In this document: piece by piece, positions 36,171 through 45,295 of the stretch
Layout of the letters: each line of letters starts with the position of its first letter
Numbering within the stretch: position 1 is the first letter of the stretch
Source: Pseudomonas lundensis
GTDB lineage: Bacteria > Pseudomonadota > Gammaproteobacteria > Pseudomonadales > Pseudomonadaceae
Reading direction: 5' to 3'
DNA length: 64,000 nucleotides
NCBI RefSeq assembly: GCF_002269125.1
Contig: NZ_NQKI01000019.1
Coordinates: 25,131 to 89,130, forward strand
Program-made: the position numbers and the translations under genes
The notes under the pieces: model-generated
Seen by the model: only the letters and a program-made list of their open reading frames with translations
What the model was told of the DNA's origin: nothing
The model's database searches: none

Positions 36171-37499
36171 ATGTCTTTTAATATCGGCCTTAGCGGCCTC
36201 TATGCGGCCAACAAACAACTCGACGTTACCGGCAACAACATCGCCAACGTCGCAACGTCCGGTTTCAAATCGTCCCGTGCCGAGTTCTCGGACATTTACT
36301 CGGCGAGCAAGCTGGGCATTGGCAGCAAGACCATCGGCAGCGGTGTGAACCTGGCCAACGTTTCGCAAAACTTCGGTCAGGGTGCCATCAACAACACCGG
36401 CAACCTGCTCGACATGGGCATTCAGGGTAACGGCTTTTTTGTTTTGAGCGACAACGGTTCCCTGAGCTACACCCGGGCCGGTACGTTCAAGGCCGATAAA
36501 GACGGTTACGTCACCAACACCGACGGTACTGCGCGCTTGCAGGGCTACGGCGTAGATGCCAACGGCAAGATCGTCAACGGTGTACTGACTGACCTGCGCA
36601 TCGACACCTCGAACCTCGCGCCACGCGCAAGCGGCTCGGTGGACTCGACCATCAACTTGAATTCGACCAGTGATGTGGTTAATCAGGTGGACAACAAGTT
36701 CGATCCGCTGAAGGCCGAAACCTACAGCAAAAAATTCACCACCACGATCTATGACACGCAGGGCAACGCCCACGAAATGGATCAGTACATGGTGAAAACG
36801 GATTCCAACACGTGGAAAACCTACACGCTTGTTGATGGTCGCAACCCTGATGGCAGCCCCGTGACGGGCACAGGCGCCAAAGACCCGGTCGCTTCGACCA
36901 TGGTCTTCGATTCGGCTGGCGCGCTGACCAGCGTGACCACGCCAAACCCGGTGCCAGGCGAACCGGACATCATCAGCAGCACGTTGACCGTGGCTGACTG
37001 GGGACCCGGTGCCATGGTTAACGGGGCATGGGTCACCAACGGTGCCGCTGCGAAAGATGGCGGTATTGCGATCAACATGGCCAAAACCACGCAGTACAAC
37101 ACGGACACCTCACGCAACCCGCCAACTCAGGACGGCTACGCCACGGGCCAGATCACCAACTTGACCATCGACGGCTCGGGCGTCATGTTCGCCAACTTCA
37201 GCAACAACCAGAGCCGTGCCATTGGCCAGATCTCCCTGGCCAGCTTTACCAACGAACAAGGCTTGCAGCCTGTGGGCGGCACGGCGTGGAAAGAAACCTT
37301 CGCTTCGGGCCAGGCCGGTTACGACGCGCCGAAGATCGGTACGTTGGGGGCCATCCAGTCCAACTCGCTGGAAGACTCCAACGTCAACTTGACCAACGAA
37401 CTGGTTGACCTGATCAAGGCGCAAAGCAACTACCAGGCGAACGCCAAGACCATCTCCACCCAGAGCACCATCATGCAGACCATCATTCAGATGACCTGA
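36171..37499 (+). CDS. flgE: Flagellar hook protein FlgE
   Basis: A 442-residue hook subunit. N-terminal rod/hook motif LYAANKQLDVTGNNIANVAT and GFKSSRAEF, the GFFVLSDNGSLSYTRAG strand, a variable surface middle, and the C-terminal NVNLTNELVDLIKAQSNYQ helix. AAGGAG stands before the start. A terminator follows at once, so the operon stops at flgE here instead of continuing into flgF as in P. aeruginosa. Confidence 0.96.
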   Translation: MSFNIGLSGLYAANKQLDVTGNNIANVATSGFKSSRAEFSDIYSASKLGIGSKTIGSGVNLANVSQNFGQGAINNTGNLLDMGIQGNGFFVLSDNGSLSYTRAGTFKADKDGYVTNTDGTARLQGYGVDANGKIVNGVLTDLRIDTSNLAPRASGSVDSTINLNSTSDVVNQVDNKFDPLKAETYSKKFTTTIYDTQGNAHEMDQYMVKTDSNTWKTYTLVDGRNPDGSPVTGTGAKDPVASTMVFDSAGALTSVTTPNPVPGEPDIISSTLTVADWGPGAMVNGAWVTNGAAAKDGGIAINMAKTTQYNTDTSRNPPTQDGYATGQITNLTIDGSGVMFANFSNNQSRAIGQISLASFTNEQGLQPVGGTAWKETFASGQAGYDAPKIGTLGAIQSNSLEDSNVNLTNELVDLIKAQSNYQANAKTISTQSTIMQTIIQMT

Positions 37500-37516
37500 T
37501 GGGCGAATGCGCGTGT

Positions 37517-37546
37517 AAAAAGCCCCTCGTTTGAGGGGTTTTTTTT
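37517..37546 (+). terminator. Terminator of flgBCDE
   Basis: Stem AAAAGCCCCTC / GAGGGGTTTTTT with a GTTT loop and an eight-T tail. Confidence 0.92.
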
Positions 37547-37634
37547 GCCTGCAGGTTCGGCGTGCGGGTAGTGCGTACCACCGCTCAAACGCTGTCGGTA
37601 CCGGTGCGAGCGGTACGGTGCACCCGCCAAAACA

Positions 37635-37679
37635 AAACCCCCGTCAAACCCAACTGTTGCCAGGGTTTAACGGGGGTTT
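37635..37679 (-). terminator. Terminator of nrdA
   Basis: A long stem, AAACCCCCGT plus CAAACCC pairing with GGGTTT plus AACGGGGGTTT, ends in TTTTGTTTT on the minus strand, 35 bp after the nrdA stop. Confidence 0.85.
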
Positions 37680-37713
37680 CAGTCAAGCGATTTGACCCGC
37701 CAGACAGCTCAGC

Positions 37714-40599
37714 TTATTGGCACGCTTCGCAATCCGGTTCGTCAATGGCGCACGCTTTTGGCACCGGAGCCGGGCCGGCTGGGGCGGCGGCGACGTCTTC
37801 ACTTTTGTTGCCGCTCGATACAGCGTTGAGCTTGCCGGTGTTGACGGTGGACTTCTCGGTGCTGGTGGCAGCCAGGGCACGGAGGTAGTACGTGGTTTTC
37901 AGGCCGCGGTACCACGCCATGCGGTAGGTGACGTCCAGCTTCTTGCCCGATGCGCCCGCGATGTACAGGTTCAGCGACTGAGCCTGGTCGATCCACTTCT
38001 GACGACGGCTGGCGGCGTCAACGATCCACTTGGTATCCACTTCGAACGCTGTCGCGTAGAGCTCTTTGAGTTCTTGCGGAATGCGCTCGATCTGCTGCAC
38101 GGAACCGTCGTAGTACTTCAGGTCGTTGATCATGACCGAGTCCCACAGGCCGCGGGCCTTGAGGTCGCGAACCAGGTACGGGTTGATCACGGTGAATTCG
38201 CCCGACAGGTTCGATTTCACGTACAGGTTCTGGTAAGTCGGTTCGATCGACTGCGAGACGCCGGTAATGTTGGCGATGGTCGCGGTCGGTGCGATGGCCA
38301 TGATGTTGGAGTTGCGAATGCCTTTTTGCACACGGGCACGAACCGGTGCCCAGTCCAGGGATTCGTTCAGGTCAACGTCGATGTACTTCTGGCCACGCTG
38401 TTCGATCAGGATCTGTTGGGAGTCCAGTGGCAGGATGCCCTTGGACCACAGCGAGCCCTGGAATGTCTCGTAAGCGCCACGCTCGTCAGCCAGGTCGCAG
38501 GACGCCTGAATGGCGTAGTAGCTGACCGCTTCCATCGATTTGTCGGCAAACTCGACCGCTGCTTGCGACGCATACGGAATGTGCTGCAGGTACAGCGCGT
38601 CCTGGAAGCCCATGATCCCCAGGCCGACCGGGCGGTGCTTGAAGTTCGAGTTGCGCGCTTGCGGCACCGAGTAGTAGTTGATGTCGATTACGTTGTCGAG
38701 CATGCGCACGGCCACGTCGATGGTGCGCTTGAGCTTGGCGGTGTCCAGCTTGCCGTCCACGATGTGGTTCGGCAGGTTGATCGAGCCCAGGTTGCAGACC
38801 GCGATTTCATCCTTATTGGTGTTCAGTGTGATTTCGGTGCACAGGTTCGAGCTGTGAACCACGCCCACGTGTTGCTGCGGGCTGCGCAGGTTGCACGGGT
38901 CTTTGAAGGTCAGCCACGGGTGGCCGGTTTCAAACAGCATGGACAGCATTTTGCGCCACAGGTCTTTGGCCTGGATGGTCTTGAACAGCTTGACCTTGCC
39001 CGGGTACTCGGTCAGGGCTTCGTAGTACTCGTAGCGCTCTTCGAAGGCCTTGCCGGTCAGGTCGTGCAGGTCAGGGACTTCCGATGGCGAGAACAGGGTC
39101 CACTTGCCGTCATCGAAGACGCGCTTCATGAACAGGTCAGGGATCCAGTTGGCGGTGTTCATGTCGTGGGTACGACGACGGTCATCACCCGTGTTCTTGC
39201 GCAGCTCGATGAACTCTTCGATGTCCATGTGCCAGGTTTCAAGGTAAGCGCACACGGCGCCCTTGCGCTTGCCACCCTGGTTCACGGCAACGGCGGTGTC
39301 GTTCACCACTTTGAGGAACGGCACAACGCCCTGGGATTTACCGTTGGTGCCTTTGATCCACGAACCGAGCGCGCGTACTGGCGTCCAGTCGTTGCCCAGG
39401 CCGCCTGCGAATTTGGACAGCATGGCGTTGTCGTGGATCGCGTGGTAGATGCCCGACAGGTCGTCCGGCACGGTGGTCAGGTAGCAGCTGGAGAGCTGTG
39501 GACGCTGAGTACCGGCGTTGAACAGCGTCGGGGTCGACGACATGTAATCGAAGGACGACAGCAGGTTGTAGAACTCGATGGCGCGGTCTTCTTTTTGCTT
39601 CTCTTCGATTGCCAGGCCCATGGCCACACGCATGAAGAAGATCTGCGGCAGTTCGAAACGCACGCCATCCTTGTGGATAAAGTAACGGTCGTACAGGGTT
39701 TGCAGGCCCAGGTAGGTGAACTGCTGATCGCGCTCGTGGTTGATCGCCTTGCCCAGTTTTTCCAGGTCGAAGGTGGCCAGCACCGGGTTCAGCAGGTCGA
39801 ACTCAATACCTTTGGCGATGTAGGCAGGCAGGGCCTTGGCGTACAGGTCGGCCATCTCGTGGTGAGTGGCGCTTTCGGCCACGTTGAGGAAGCTCAGGCC
39901 TTCGGCACGCAGGGTGTCCATCAGCAGGCGGGCGGTCACGAACGAGTAGTTTGGCTCGCGCTCAACCAGGGTGCGGGCGGTCATTACCAGTGCGGTGTTG
40001 ACGTCGCTCAGGGCTACGCCGTCGTACAGGTTCTTCAGGGTTTCGCGCTGGATCAGGTCGCCGTCCACTTCAGCCAGGCCTTCGCAGGCCTCAGTGACGA
40101 TGGTGTTCAGGCGGCCCATGTCGAGCGGCGCGAAGGTGCCGTCGGCGCGGGTGATGCGGATTGACGGGTGCGCCTGCACGGCGTCTTCGGCCGGGGCGCG
40201 GGTGGCGCGCTCTTTGGAGCGGGCGTCACGGTAGATCACGTAGTCACGGGCTACTTTCTGCTCGCCGGCACGCATCAGGGCCAGTTCTACCTGGTCCTGG
40301 ATTTCTTCGATGTGGATGGTGCCGCCCGAAGGCATGCGACGCTTGAAGGTTGCGGTGACCTGTTCGGTCAGGCGGGCAACGGTGTCGTGAATGCGCGACG
40401 AAGCGGCTGCATTGCCGCCTTCAACTGCAAGAAACGCTTTGGTGATGGCGACGGTGATCTTGTCATCGGTGTAAGGAACCACGGTTCCGTTACGCTTGAT
40501 CACGCGCAATTGGCCTGGCGCAGTTGCTGACAGATCCAGATGTGAATCGTTCTGCGACGCGGTGCCCTGCGAGTTCTCGCGAGTTGAGTCGGTTTGCAT
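37714..40599 (-). CDS. nrdA: Class Ia ribonucleotide reductase, large subunit NrdA
   Basis: Reduces ribonucleoside diphosphates to deoxyribonucleotides, with NrdB supplying the radical. The 961-residue length includes two N-terminal ATP-cone domains (RVIKRNGTVVPYTDDKITVA and a second, IRITRADGTFAPLDMGRLN), as in Pseudomonas NrdA. Active-site elements: SSCYLTTVPDDL, NLCTEITLNTNKDEIAVCNLGS split across the glycyl loop, and the C-terminal CEACQ redox pair. GGAG before 40599 decides the start. nrdB does not follow it, which is unusual; a terminator lies straight after. Confidence 0.96.
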   Translation of the reverse strand: MQTDSTRENSQGTASQNDSHLDLSATAPGQLRVIKRNGTVVPYTDDKITVAITKAFLAVEGGNAAASSRIHDTVARLTEQVTATFKRRMPSGGTIHIEEIQDQVELALMRAGEQKVARDYVIYRDARSKERATRAPAEDAVQAHPSIRITRADGTFAPLDMGRLNTIVTEACEGLAEVDGDLIQRETLKNLYDGVALSDVNTALVMTARTLVEREPNYSFVTARLLMDTLRAEGLSFLNVAESATHHEMADLYAKALPAYIAKGIEFDLLNPVLATFDLEKLGKAINHERDQQFTYLGLQTLYDRYFIHKDGVRFELPQIFFMRVAMGLAIEEKQKEDRAIEFYNLLSSFDYMSSTPTLFNAGTQRPQLSSCYLTTVPDDLSGIYHAIHDNAMLSKFAGGLGNDWTPVRALGSWIKGTNGKSQGVVPFLKVVNDTAVAVNQGGKRKGAVCAYLETWHMDIEEFIELRKNTGDDRRRTHDMNTANWIPDLFMKRVFDDGKWTLFSPSEVPDLHDLTGKAFEERYEYYEALTEYPGKVKLFKTIQAKDLWRKMLSMLFETGHPWLTFKDPCNLRSPQQHVGVVHSSNLCTEITLNTNKDEIAVCNLGSINLPNHIVDGKLDTAKLKRTIDVAVRMLDNVIDINYYSVPQARNSNFKHRPVGLGIMGFQDALYLQHIPYASQAAVEFADKSMEAVSYYAIQASCDLADERGAYETFQGSLWSKGILPLDSQQILIEQRGQKYIDVDLNESLDWAPVRARVQKGIRNSNIMAIAPTATIANITGVSQSIEPTYQNLYVKSNLSGEFTVINPYLVRDLKARGLWDSVMINDLKYYDGSVQQIERIPQELKELYATAFEVDTKWIVDAASRRQKWIDQAQSLNLYIAGASGKKLDVTYRMAWYRGLKTTYYLRALAATSTEKSTVNTGKLNAVSSGNKSEDVAAAPAGPAPVPKACAIDEPDCEACQ

Positions 40600-40958
40600 G
40601 GGTGTCTCCACATTCTCTATGTTTATTTGGGCGCCTCAAAAAGGTGCCCACCGTTCCGTCCTGACGCACTACAACCGGGGGTAAGCCGGGCATAACGACC
40701 TCGGGACGTACAGAAAGGGGTGTTTTGGCCGCTTCCTTGCCGAAGTCTCAGGTTTGTGCGAACCGCCTCAAACCTTATTCCTGATGGGTGACAGTCTTTG
40801 TACTGCAACACCCGGGCCGCTTTCCGAGCCAGCGCTGGAAAACGGTTGCCATCCGCATGAGCGGCTTGGGCTTTGAAAACAGCGTTTGGTTCAACCCGAC
40901 AGGGGCGAGAAAAGCACTTGAAATTCTCGGCTGAGTTGTGTTGGGTTTTTGCCCTAAA

Positions 40959-41005
40959 ACCCTATATGTGGGGTCTTTTGGCGGAATTGATACAAGATAT
41001 GCGTT
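40959..41005 (-). promoter_or_regulatory. Pair of NrdR-like boxes upstream of nrdA
   Basis: Box A ACCCTATATGTGGGGT (40959-40974) agrees with the NrdR consensus ACACWATATATWGTGT at 12 of 16 positions. Box B ATACAAGATATGCGTT (40990-41005) begins with ATACAAGATAT, a form common in proteobacterial NrdR sites. They are exactly 31 bp apart, about three helical turns, as NrdR pairs usually are. They lie about 360 bp before the nrdA start. Confidence 0.7.
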
Positions 41006-41031
41006 TTACAGGTGGTGCGCAATGCACGACC

Positions 41032-41040
41032 TGTGGATAA
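41032..41040 (-). promoter_or_regulatory. DnaA box upstream of nrdA
   Basis: TGTGGATAA is the exact complement of the DnaA box TTATCCACA. It is 27 bp beyond the NrdR-like pair. DnaA controls nrdAB in E. coli; the same is inferred here. Confidence 0.55.
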
Positions 41041-41294
41041 CCCTGTGTGTAATTTGTGTATGAACGCTTGAATCTGCGCGTAGGCCGCATGGCACCGGCA
41101 TTACACCGTCTGTCACCGTTTTTGCCGGGATGAAATCGTGCGCGCTGGATTTTGAGGGCGCGAACCCTACCACAAAAAACAGCGCTGTCCGAACGCATTT
41201 TGGGGCGGGCGCAAAGATCGAAAAGGTCAAGCAGAGATTGAGCTCAAGAAGTGCCGGGAAGACCGTTCAGGCCCTGCCCGGCGGTTACGCGAAG

Positions 41295-43586
41295 TTAGAG
41301 CAGTTGGAAGCTCTTTTGCTGGACGTTTTGCGAATCCAGGCCAATTTGCACGTTGAATTCGCCGGGTTCGGCAGCGTACTGAAGTTGGGTGTTGTAAAAC
41401 TTCAGGGCGTCTTCATCGATGCTGAAATGCACGACCTTTTCTTCCCCCGGTTGGAGCATCAGCTTCTGGAAGTTTTTCAGTTCCTTGACGGGGCGGCTCA
41501 TCGACGCACTGACGTCCTGTATATAAAGCTGCACCACGGTTTCACCGGCGCGCTGCCCGGTGTTCTTCACGGTCACGCTGGCCGTCAGGGCTGACCCGGG
41601 TGTGAGGGTGTTGGCTGACAACTCCGGCGGCGACACGCTGAAGTCGGTGTAGCTCAAGCCATAACCGAACGGGTAGAGCGGGGTGTTCGGCGCATCGAAA
41701 TACTGCGACGTGTAGTTGCCCGGCTTGCCCGGCGTGTACGGACGACCGATGCGCAGGTGGCTGTAGTAGCTCGGAATCTGGCCCACCGAGCGTGGGAAGG
41801 TGATCGGTAGCTTGCCCGACGGGTTGTAGTCACCGAACAGCACGTCGGCAATCGCATTGCCGCCTTCCGTGCCGCTGTACCAAGTTTCCAGCACGGCGTC
41901 GGCCTGTTGCACCTGATCGCCAATTGACAGCGGGCGACCATTCATCAAGACCAGCACCAGCGGCTTGCCAGTGGCCTTAAGGGCGGTAATCAGCGCGCGT
42001 TGCGTAGCAGGCAAGTCGAGGTCAGTGCGGCTGGCCGCTTCGTGGGACATACCCCGTGCTTCGCCCACTACGGCCACAATCACATCGGCCTGTTGTGCCA
42101 CCTTGACGGCTTCATCGAGCATTTCTTGCGCGGCACGCGGGTCGTTGGTCACGTCGAGCATGTTGGGGTTGGAATGATTGAGGTAGTCGACCACGGCCTG
42201 ATCATCGGTCACGTTGGCGCCGCGGGCGTATGTCAGCGTGCCCGGTTTGCCCACGGCAGCGCGCAGGCCTTCAAGCACAGTCACCGATTGTGCGGGGACA
42301 CCGGCGCCCGACCAACTGCCAAGCATGTCGATTTTCGAATCGGCCAGCGGCCCGATCAGGGCAATATTGGCGCGCTTATTCAAGGGCAGGGTGTGCGCCT
42401 CATTCTTGAGCAGCACTTGGCTTTTACGTGCCACCTCACGGGCTTCGGCCCGGTGCAGGCGGCTTTCGGCATTGATGTCGGCCGGATCGTCCAACACTTT
42501 GCCAATGCGCAGGTACGGGTCTTTAAACAGGCCCATGTCGTACTTGGCGCCCAGCACTTCACGCACCGCGTTGTCCAGATCGCTTTGTGGCACTTTGCCG
42601 GACTTGATCAGGCCCGGCAGCTCTTTGCCATACACCAGGTCATTCATGCTCATGTCGACCCCGGCCTTGATCGCCAGCGTTGCGGCTTCACGCTCATCCT
42701 TGGCCACGCCATGCTTGATCAGTTCAAGAATCGCGCCGTGGTCACTGACGGCCACGCCCTTGAAGCCCCATTGTTTGCGCAACAAGTCCTGCATCAACCA
42801 CGTGTTGGAGGTGGCCGGTACGCCGTTGATCGAGTTCAACGCCACCATTACGCTGCCAGCGCCTGCATCAATCGCAGCATGGTAGGGCGGCAGGTAATCC
42901 TGAAACATGCGCGTAGGGCTCATATCCACGATGTTGTAGTCCCTACCGCCTTCGACGGCGCCATACAGGGCGAAATGCTTGACGCTGGCCATGATGTTGC
43001 CGGGCAGGGACGGGGACACGCCTTGATACGCCTGCACCATGACCCTGGCGATGCGCGAGACCAGGTAGGTGTCTTCGCCAAACCCTTCAGAGGTGCGGCC
43101 CCAGCGTGGGTCGCGGGCGATATCGACCATCGGCGCAAAGGTCAGGTCAAGGCTGTCGGCACTGGCTTCTTTGGCAGACACCCGACCGCTCAGGGCGATG
43201 GCGTCCATATCCCAGCTGGAGGCCAGCGCCAGGCTGATCGGGAAAATGGTGCGGTGCCCGTGAATCACGTCATAAGCAAAGAACATGGGGATTTTAAGAC
43301 GGCTGCGCATGGCAGCGTCTTGCATGGGGCGATTCTCGGGGCGCGTCACCGAATTGAATGTACCGCCGATGCGGCCCGCAGCAATTTCCTTGCGGATCAA
43401 TTCCCGCGGCATGTCTGACGCAATGCTGATGAGGCGCAACTGCCCGACTTTTTCATCGAGTGTCATCCGGTTCATCAAATCAGTGATGAACGCCTCTTTA
43501 TTACCCAGCGTGACGGGCGCGTTCTGCGCCCACGTGCAGGGACTGGACAGGCTGATGGCGATGCCCAGCAAACACATTTTTTTCAT
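41295..43586 (-). CDS. bglX: Periplasmic beta-glucosidase BglX (GH3)
   Basis: Hydrolyses beta-D-glucosidic bonds from the non-reducing end. The 763-residue precursor has a signal peptide (ending CTWAQ), the GH3 N-domain with FAPMVDIARDPRWGRTSEG and MASVKHFALYGAVEGGRDY, and the nucleophile Asp in GVAVSDHGAI near residue 285. A GH3 C-domain (ANIALIGPLADSK) and a C-terminal fibronectin-like domain complete the normal BglX layout. It is monocistronic and divergent from lemA. Confidence 0.94.
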   Translation of the reverse strand: MKKMCLLGIAISLSSPCTWAQNAPVTLGNKEAFITDLMNRMTLDEKVGQLRLISIASDMPRELIRKEIAAGRIGGTFNSVTRPENRPMQDAAMRSRLKIPMFFAYDVIHGHRTIFPISLALASSWDMDAIALSGRVSAKEASADSLDLTFAPMVDIARDPRWGRTSEGFGEDTYLVSRIARVMVQAYQGVSPSLPGNIMASVKHFALYGAVEGGRDYNIVDMSPTRMFQDYLPPYHAAIDAGAGSVMVALNSINGVPATSNTWLMQDLLRKQWGFKGVAVSDHGAILELIKHGVAKDEREAATLAIKAGVDMSMNDLVYGKELPGLIKSGKVPQSDLDNAVREVLGAKYDMGLFKDPYLRIGKVLDDPADINAESRLHRAEAREVARKSQVLLKNEAHTLPLNKRANIALIGPLADSKIDMLGSWSGAGVPAQSVTVLEGLRAAVGKPGTLTYARGANVTDDQAVVDYLNHSNPNMLDVTNDPRAAQEMLDEAVKVAQQADVIVAVVGEARGMSHEAASRTDLDLPATQRALITALKATGKPLVLVLMNGRPLSIGDQVQQADAVLETWYSGTEGGNAIADVLFGDYNPSGKLPITFPRSVGQIPSYYSHLRIGRPYTPGKPGNYTSQYFDAPNTPLYPFGYGLSYTDFSVSPPELSANTLTPGSALTASVTVKNTGQRAGETVVQLYIQDVSASMSRPVKELKNFQKLMLQPGEEKVVHFSIDEDALKFYNTQLQYAAEPGEFNVQIGLDSQNVQQKSFQLL

Positions 43587-43664
43587 GGAATTCTTCTGCG
43601 CAGCCGCTCACATAAAGCGAGGAAGGCCCGCGCTCTTGAAGCGATATTGTTCTGGATTGGGATG

Positions 43665-43713
43665 AGGACTACTCAACTTAAAGAATTACCCTATCTTTAA
43701 TAGGAGTAGTCCT
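43665..43713. promoter_or_regulatory. Paired palindromes in the bglX / lemA intergenic region
   Basis: AGGACTACTC (43665-43674) and GAGTAGTCCT (43704-43713) are perfect 10-bp inverted copies 29 bp apart. Each is also a local dyad: TGAG-GACTA-CTCA and TAGGA-GTAG-TCCTA. They lie about 80-125 bp upstream of bglX and look like operators of an unidentified regulator. Confidence 0.5.
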
Positions 43714-43848
43714 ACATGCGAGAAGTCTTTTATCTGATTCGTTACCAGCAATCCAGTGCTGCCGAAGATATTCAGGCGTGACGATGGAGTTTTTGTCGGG
43801 CGGGCGGTGTCTATGAACTCAATGCGATCATTTTGGAGCGTCACGAAC

Positions 43849-44460
43849 ATGGGAATACAACGCTTACAAGCAGCCCTTGGCTGGAAAGTCATGGCTTTGC
43901 TGGTGCTGAGCAGCGTCTTGGCCGGGTGCGGTATCAACACCATTCCGACCCTCGACGAGCAGGTCAAGGCCGCCTGGTCACAGGTACAGAACCAGTATCA
44001 ACGTCGCTCCGACCTGATTCCCAACCTGGTGGAAACTGTCAAGGGCGCGGCTAAACAGGAACAGGCGACCCTGACCGCAGTGATTGAAGCGCGGGCCAAG
44101 GCCACCTCTATTCAGGTGGACGCCAGCACCCTCAACAACCCTGAAAAACTCAAGCAGTTCCAGGATGCGCAAAACCAGCTGACCGGTGCCTTGAGCCGAT
44201 TGATGGTGGTTTCCGAGCGCTACCCGGACCTTAAGTCCAACCAGAACTTCCTCTCGTTGCAATCGCAGCTCGAAGGCACGGAAAACCGTATCAGCGTGGC
44301 CCGTCGTGACTTCATTCTGGCGGTGGAGCGCTACAACACCGAGATCCGCACCTTCCCGGGGCGTCTGTGGCATGCCGTCATGTACAGCGATTTGCCGGTG
44401 CGCCCGACGTTCGAAGCCACCAGCCCGGACGCCGACAAAGCGCCTGAAGTGAAGTTTTAA
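43849..44460 (+). CDS. lemA: LemA family lipoprotein
   Basis: A 203-residue LemA protein with lipobox LAGC (Cys27), so it is probably lipid-anchored. Family core: WSQVQNQYQRRSDLIPNLVE, LEGTENRISVARRDFILAVE and YNTEIRTFPGRLW. The function is not established; LemA genes often neighbour TPM-domain genes as here, and membrane stress roles have been proposed. A GGAG ten bases upstream supports the ATG at 43849. This is not the GacS kinase once called LemA. Confidence 0.93.
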   Translation: MGIQRLQAALGWKVMALLVLSSVLAGCGINTIPTLDEQVKAAWSQVQNQYQRRSDLIPNLVETVKGAAKQEQATLTAVIEARAKATSIQVDASTLNNPEKLKQFQDAQNQLTGALSRLMVVSERYPDLKSNQNFLSLQSQLEGTENRISVARRDFILAVERYNTEIRTFPGRLWHAVMYSDLPVRPTFEATSPDADKAPEVKF

Positions 44461-44525
44461 CGCCAGGCCGATGTTCCAGCCTGTGGCAGTGGCCGCAGGC
44501 TCTGTGTCCAATTGTCGAGGTGGTA

Positions 44526-45269
44526 ATGCGCGTATTGAAACCGGGTCTTTGCGTGTTGCTGTGGCTATTTATGGCCACGGCGCAGGCGCTGACCTTTCCG
44601 GCGCTCAGCGGCCGCGTGGTCGATGACGCCAAGATGCTCGATCCCGCCACGCGTCAGCAGTTGACGCAAACCCTGGAAGCCCACGAAAAAGCCACTGGTG
44701 AGCAAGTGGTGGTGGTTACGGTGCCCGGTCTGCAAGGCACCGTCATTGAAGACTACGGGTATCAATTGGGGCGCGCCTGGGGCATCGGGCAAAAGGACAA
44801 GAACAACGGTGCGTTATTGATCGTCGCCCGCGATGACCGAAAGTTGCGTATCGAGGTCGGGTATGGTCTGGAGGATCGCCTGACCGATGCGCAGTCGTCC
44901 TTCATCCTCAACCAGGTCATTACCCCGGCGTTCAAGAATGGACAGTTCAGTCAGGGCATCAGCGACGGTGTCGCGGCGATCCTGCAAGTACTGGGCGGCG
45001 ACCCACTGGCTGAACCGGCGTACGCCAGCGGCCAGGGGCAAGGCAGTGATTTCATGGCCGAACATCCGTTTGTCGTACTGCTGTTATTTGTCCTGTTTGT
45101 CATAGTGGTCGCGGCCTGCCAGTTCTACGGAATATGTAATGCCGGCGGCGGAGGCGGTTCGCGTTCCGGCGGTTTTGGCGGTGGCGGCTTCGGCGGTGGC
45201 AGAGGGGGTGGCGGCTTCAGTGGCGGCGGTGGCAGTTTTGGCGGCGGCGGCGCTTCAGGCGGCTGGTAA
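44526..45269 (+). CDS. TPM-domain protein (YgcG type) with glycine-rich tail
   Basis: A 247-residue exported protein. Signal peptide (LCVLLWLFMATAQA), TPM domain at about 25-160 (RVVDDAKMLDPATRQQL, DNGALLIVARDDRKLRIEVG split, GYGLEDRLTD), one membrane helix (FVVLLLFVLFVIVVAAC) and a tail of GGGG and GGFGGG repeats ending GASGGW. GAGGTGG before the ATG at 44526 favours it over a GTG two codons earlier. It is 65 bp after lemA. Confidence 0.9.
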   Translation: MRVLKPGLCVLLWLFMATAQALTFPALSGRVVDDAKMLDPATRQQLTQTLEAHEKATGEQVVVVTVPGLQGTVIEDYGYQLGRAWGIGQKDKNNGALLIVARDDRKLRIEVGYGLEDRLTDAQSSFILNQVITPAFKNGQFSQGISDGVAAILQVLGGDPLAEPAYASGQGQGSDFMAEHPFVVLLLFVLFVIVVAACQFYGICNAGGGGGSRSGGFGGGGFGGGRGGGGFSGGGGSFGGGGASGGW

Positions 45270-45295
45270 TTCATTTTTAGACGAGCATCGAAACC

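Larger units (their letters stand above)
40600..41294. other. Long nrdA upstream region
   Basis: No gene is supported in these 695 bp. The nrdA-proximal 360 bp would be an unusually long leader or hold a second promoter. The distal part holds the NrdR-like and DnaA sites and the 3' flank of bglX. Confidence 0.4.

Noticed and set aside
37717..40164. An 815-codon open frame antisense to nrdA
   Set aside because: Shadow frame produced by nrdA codon bias; the nrdA frame carries all conserved motifs.
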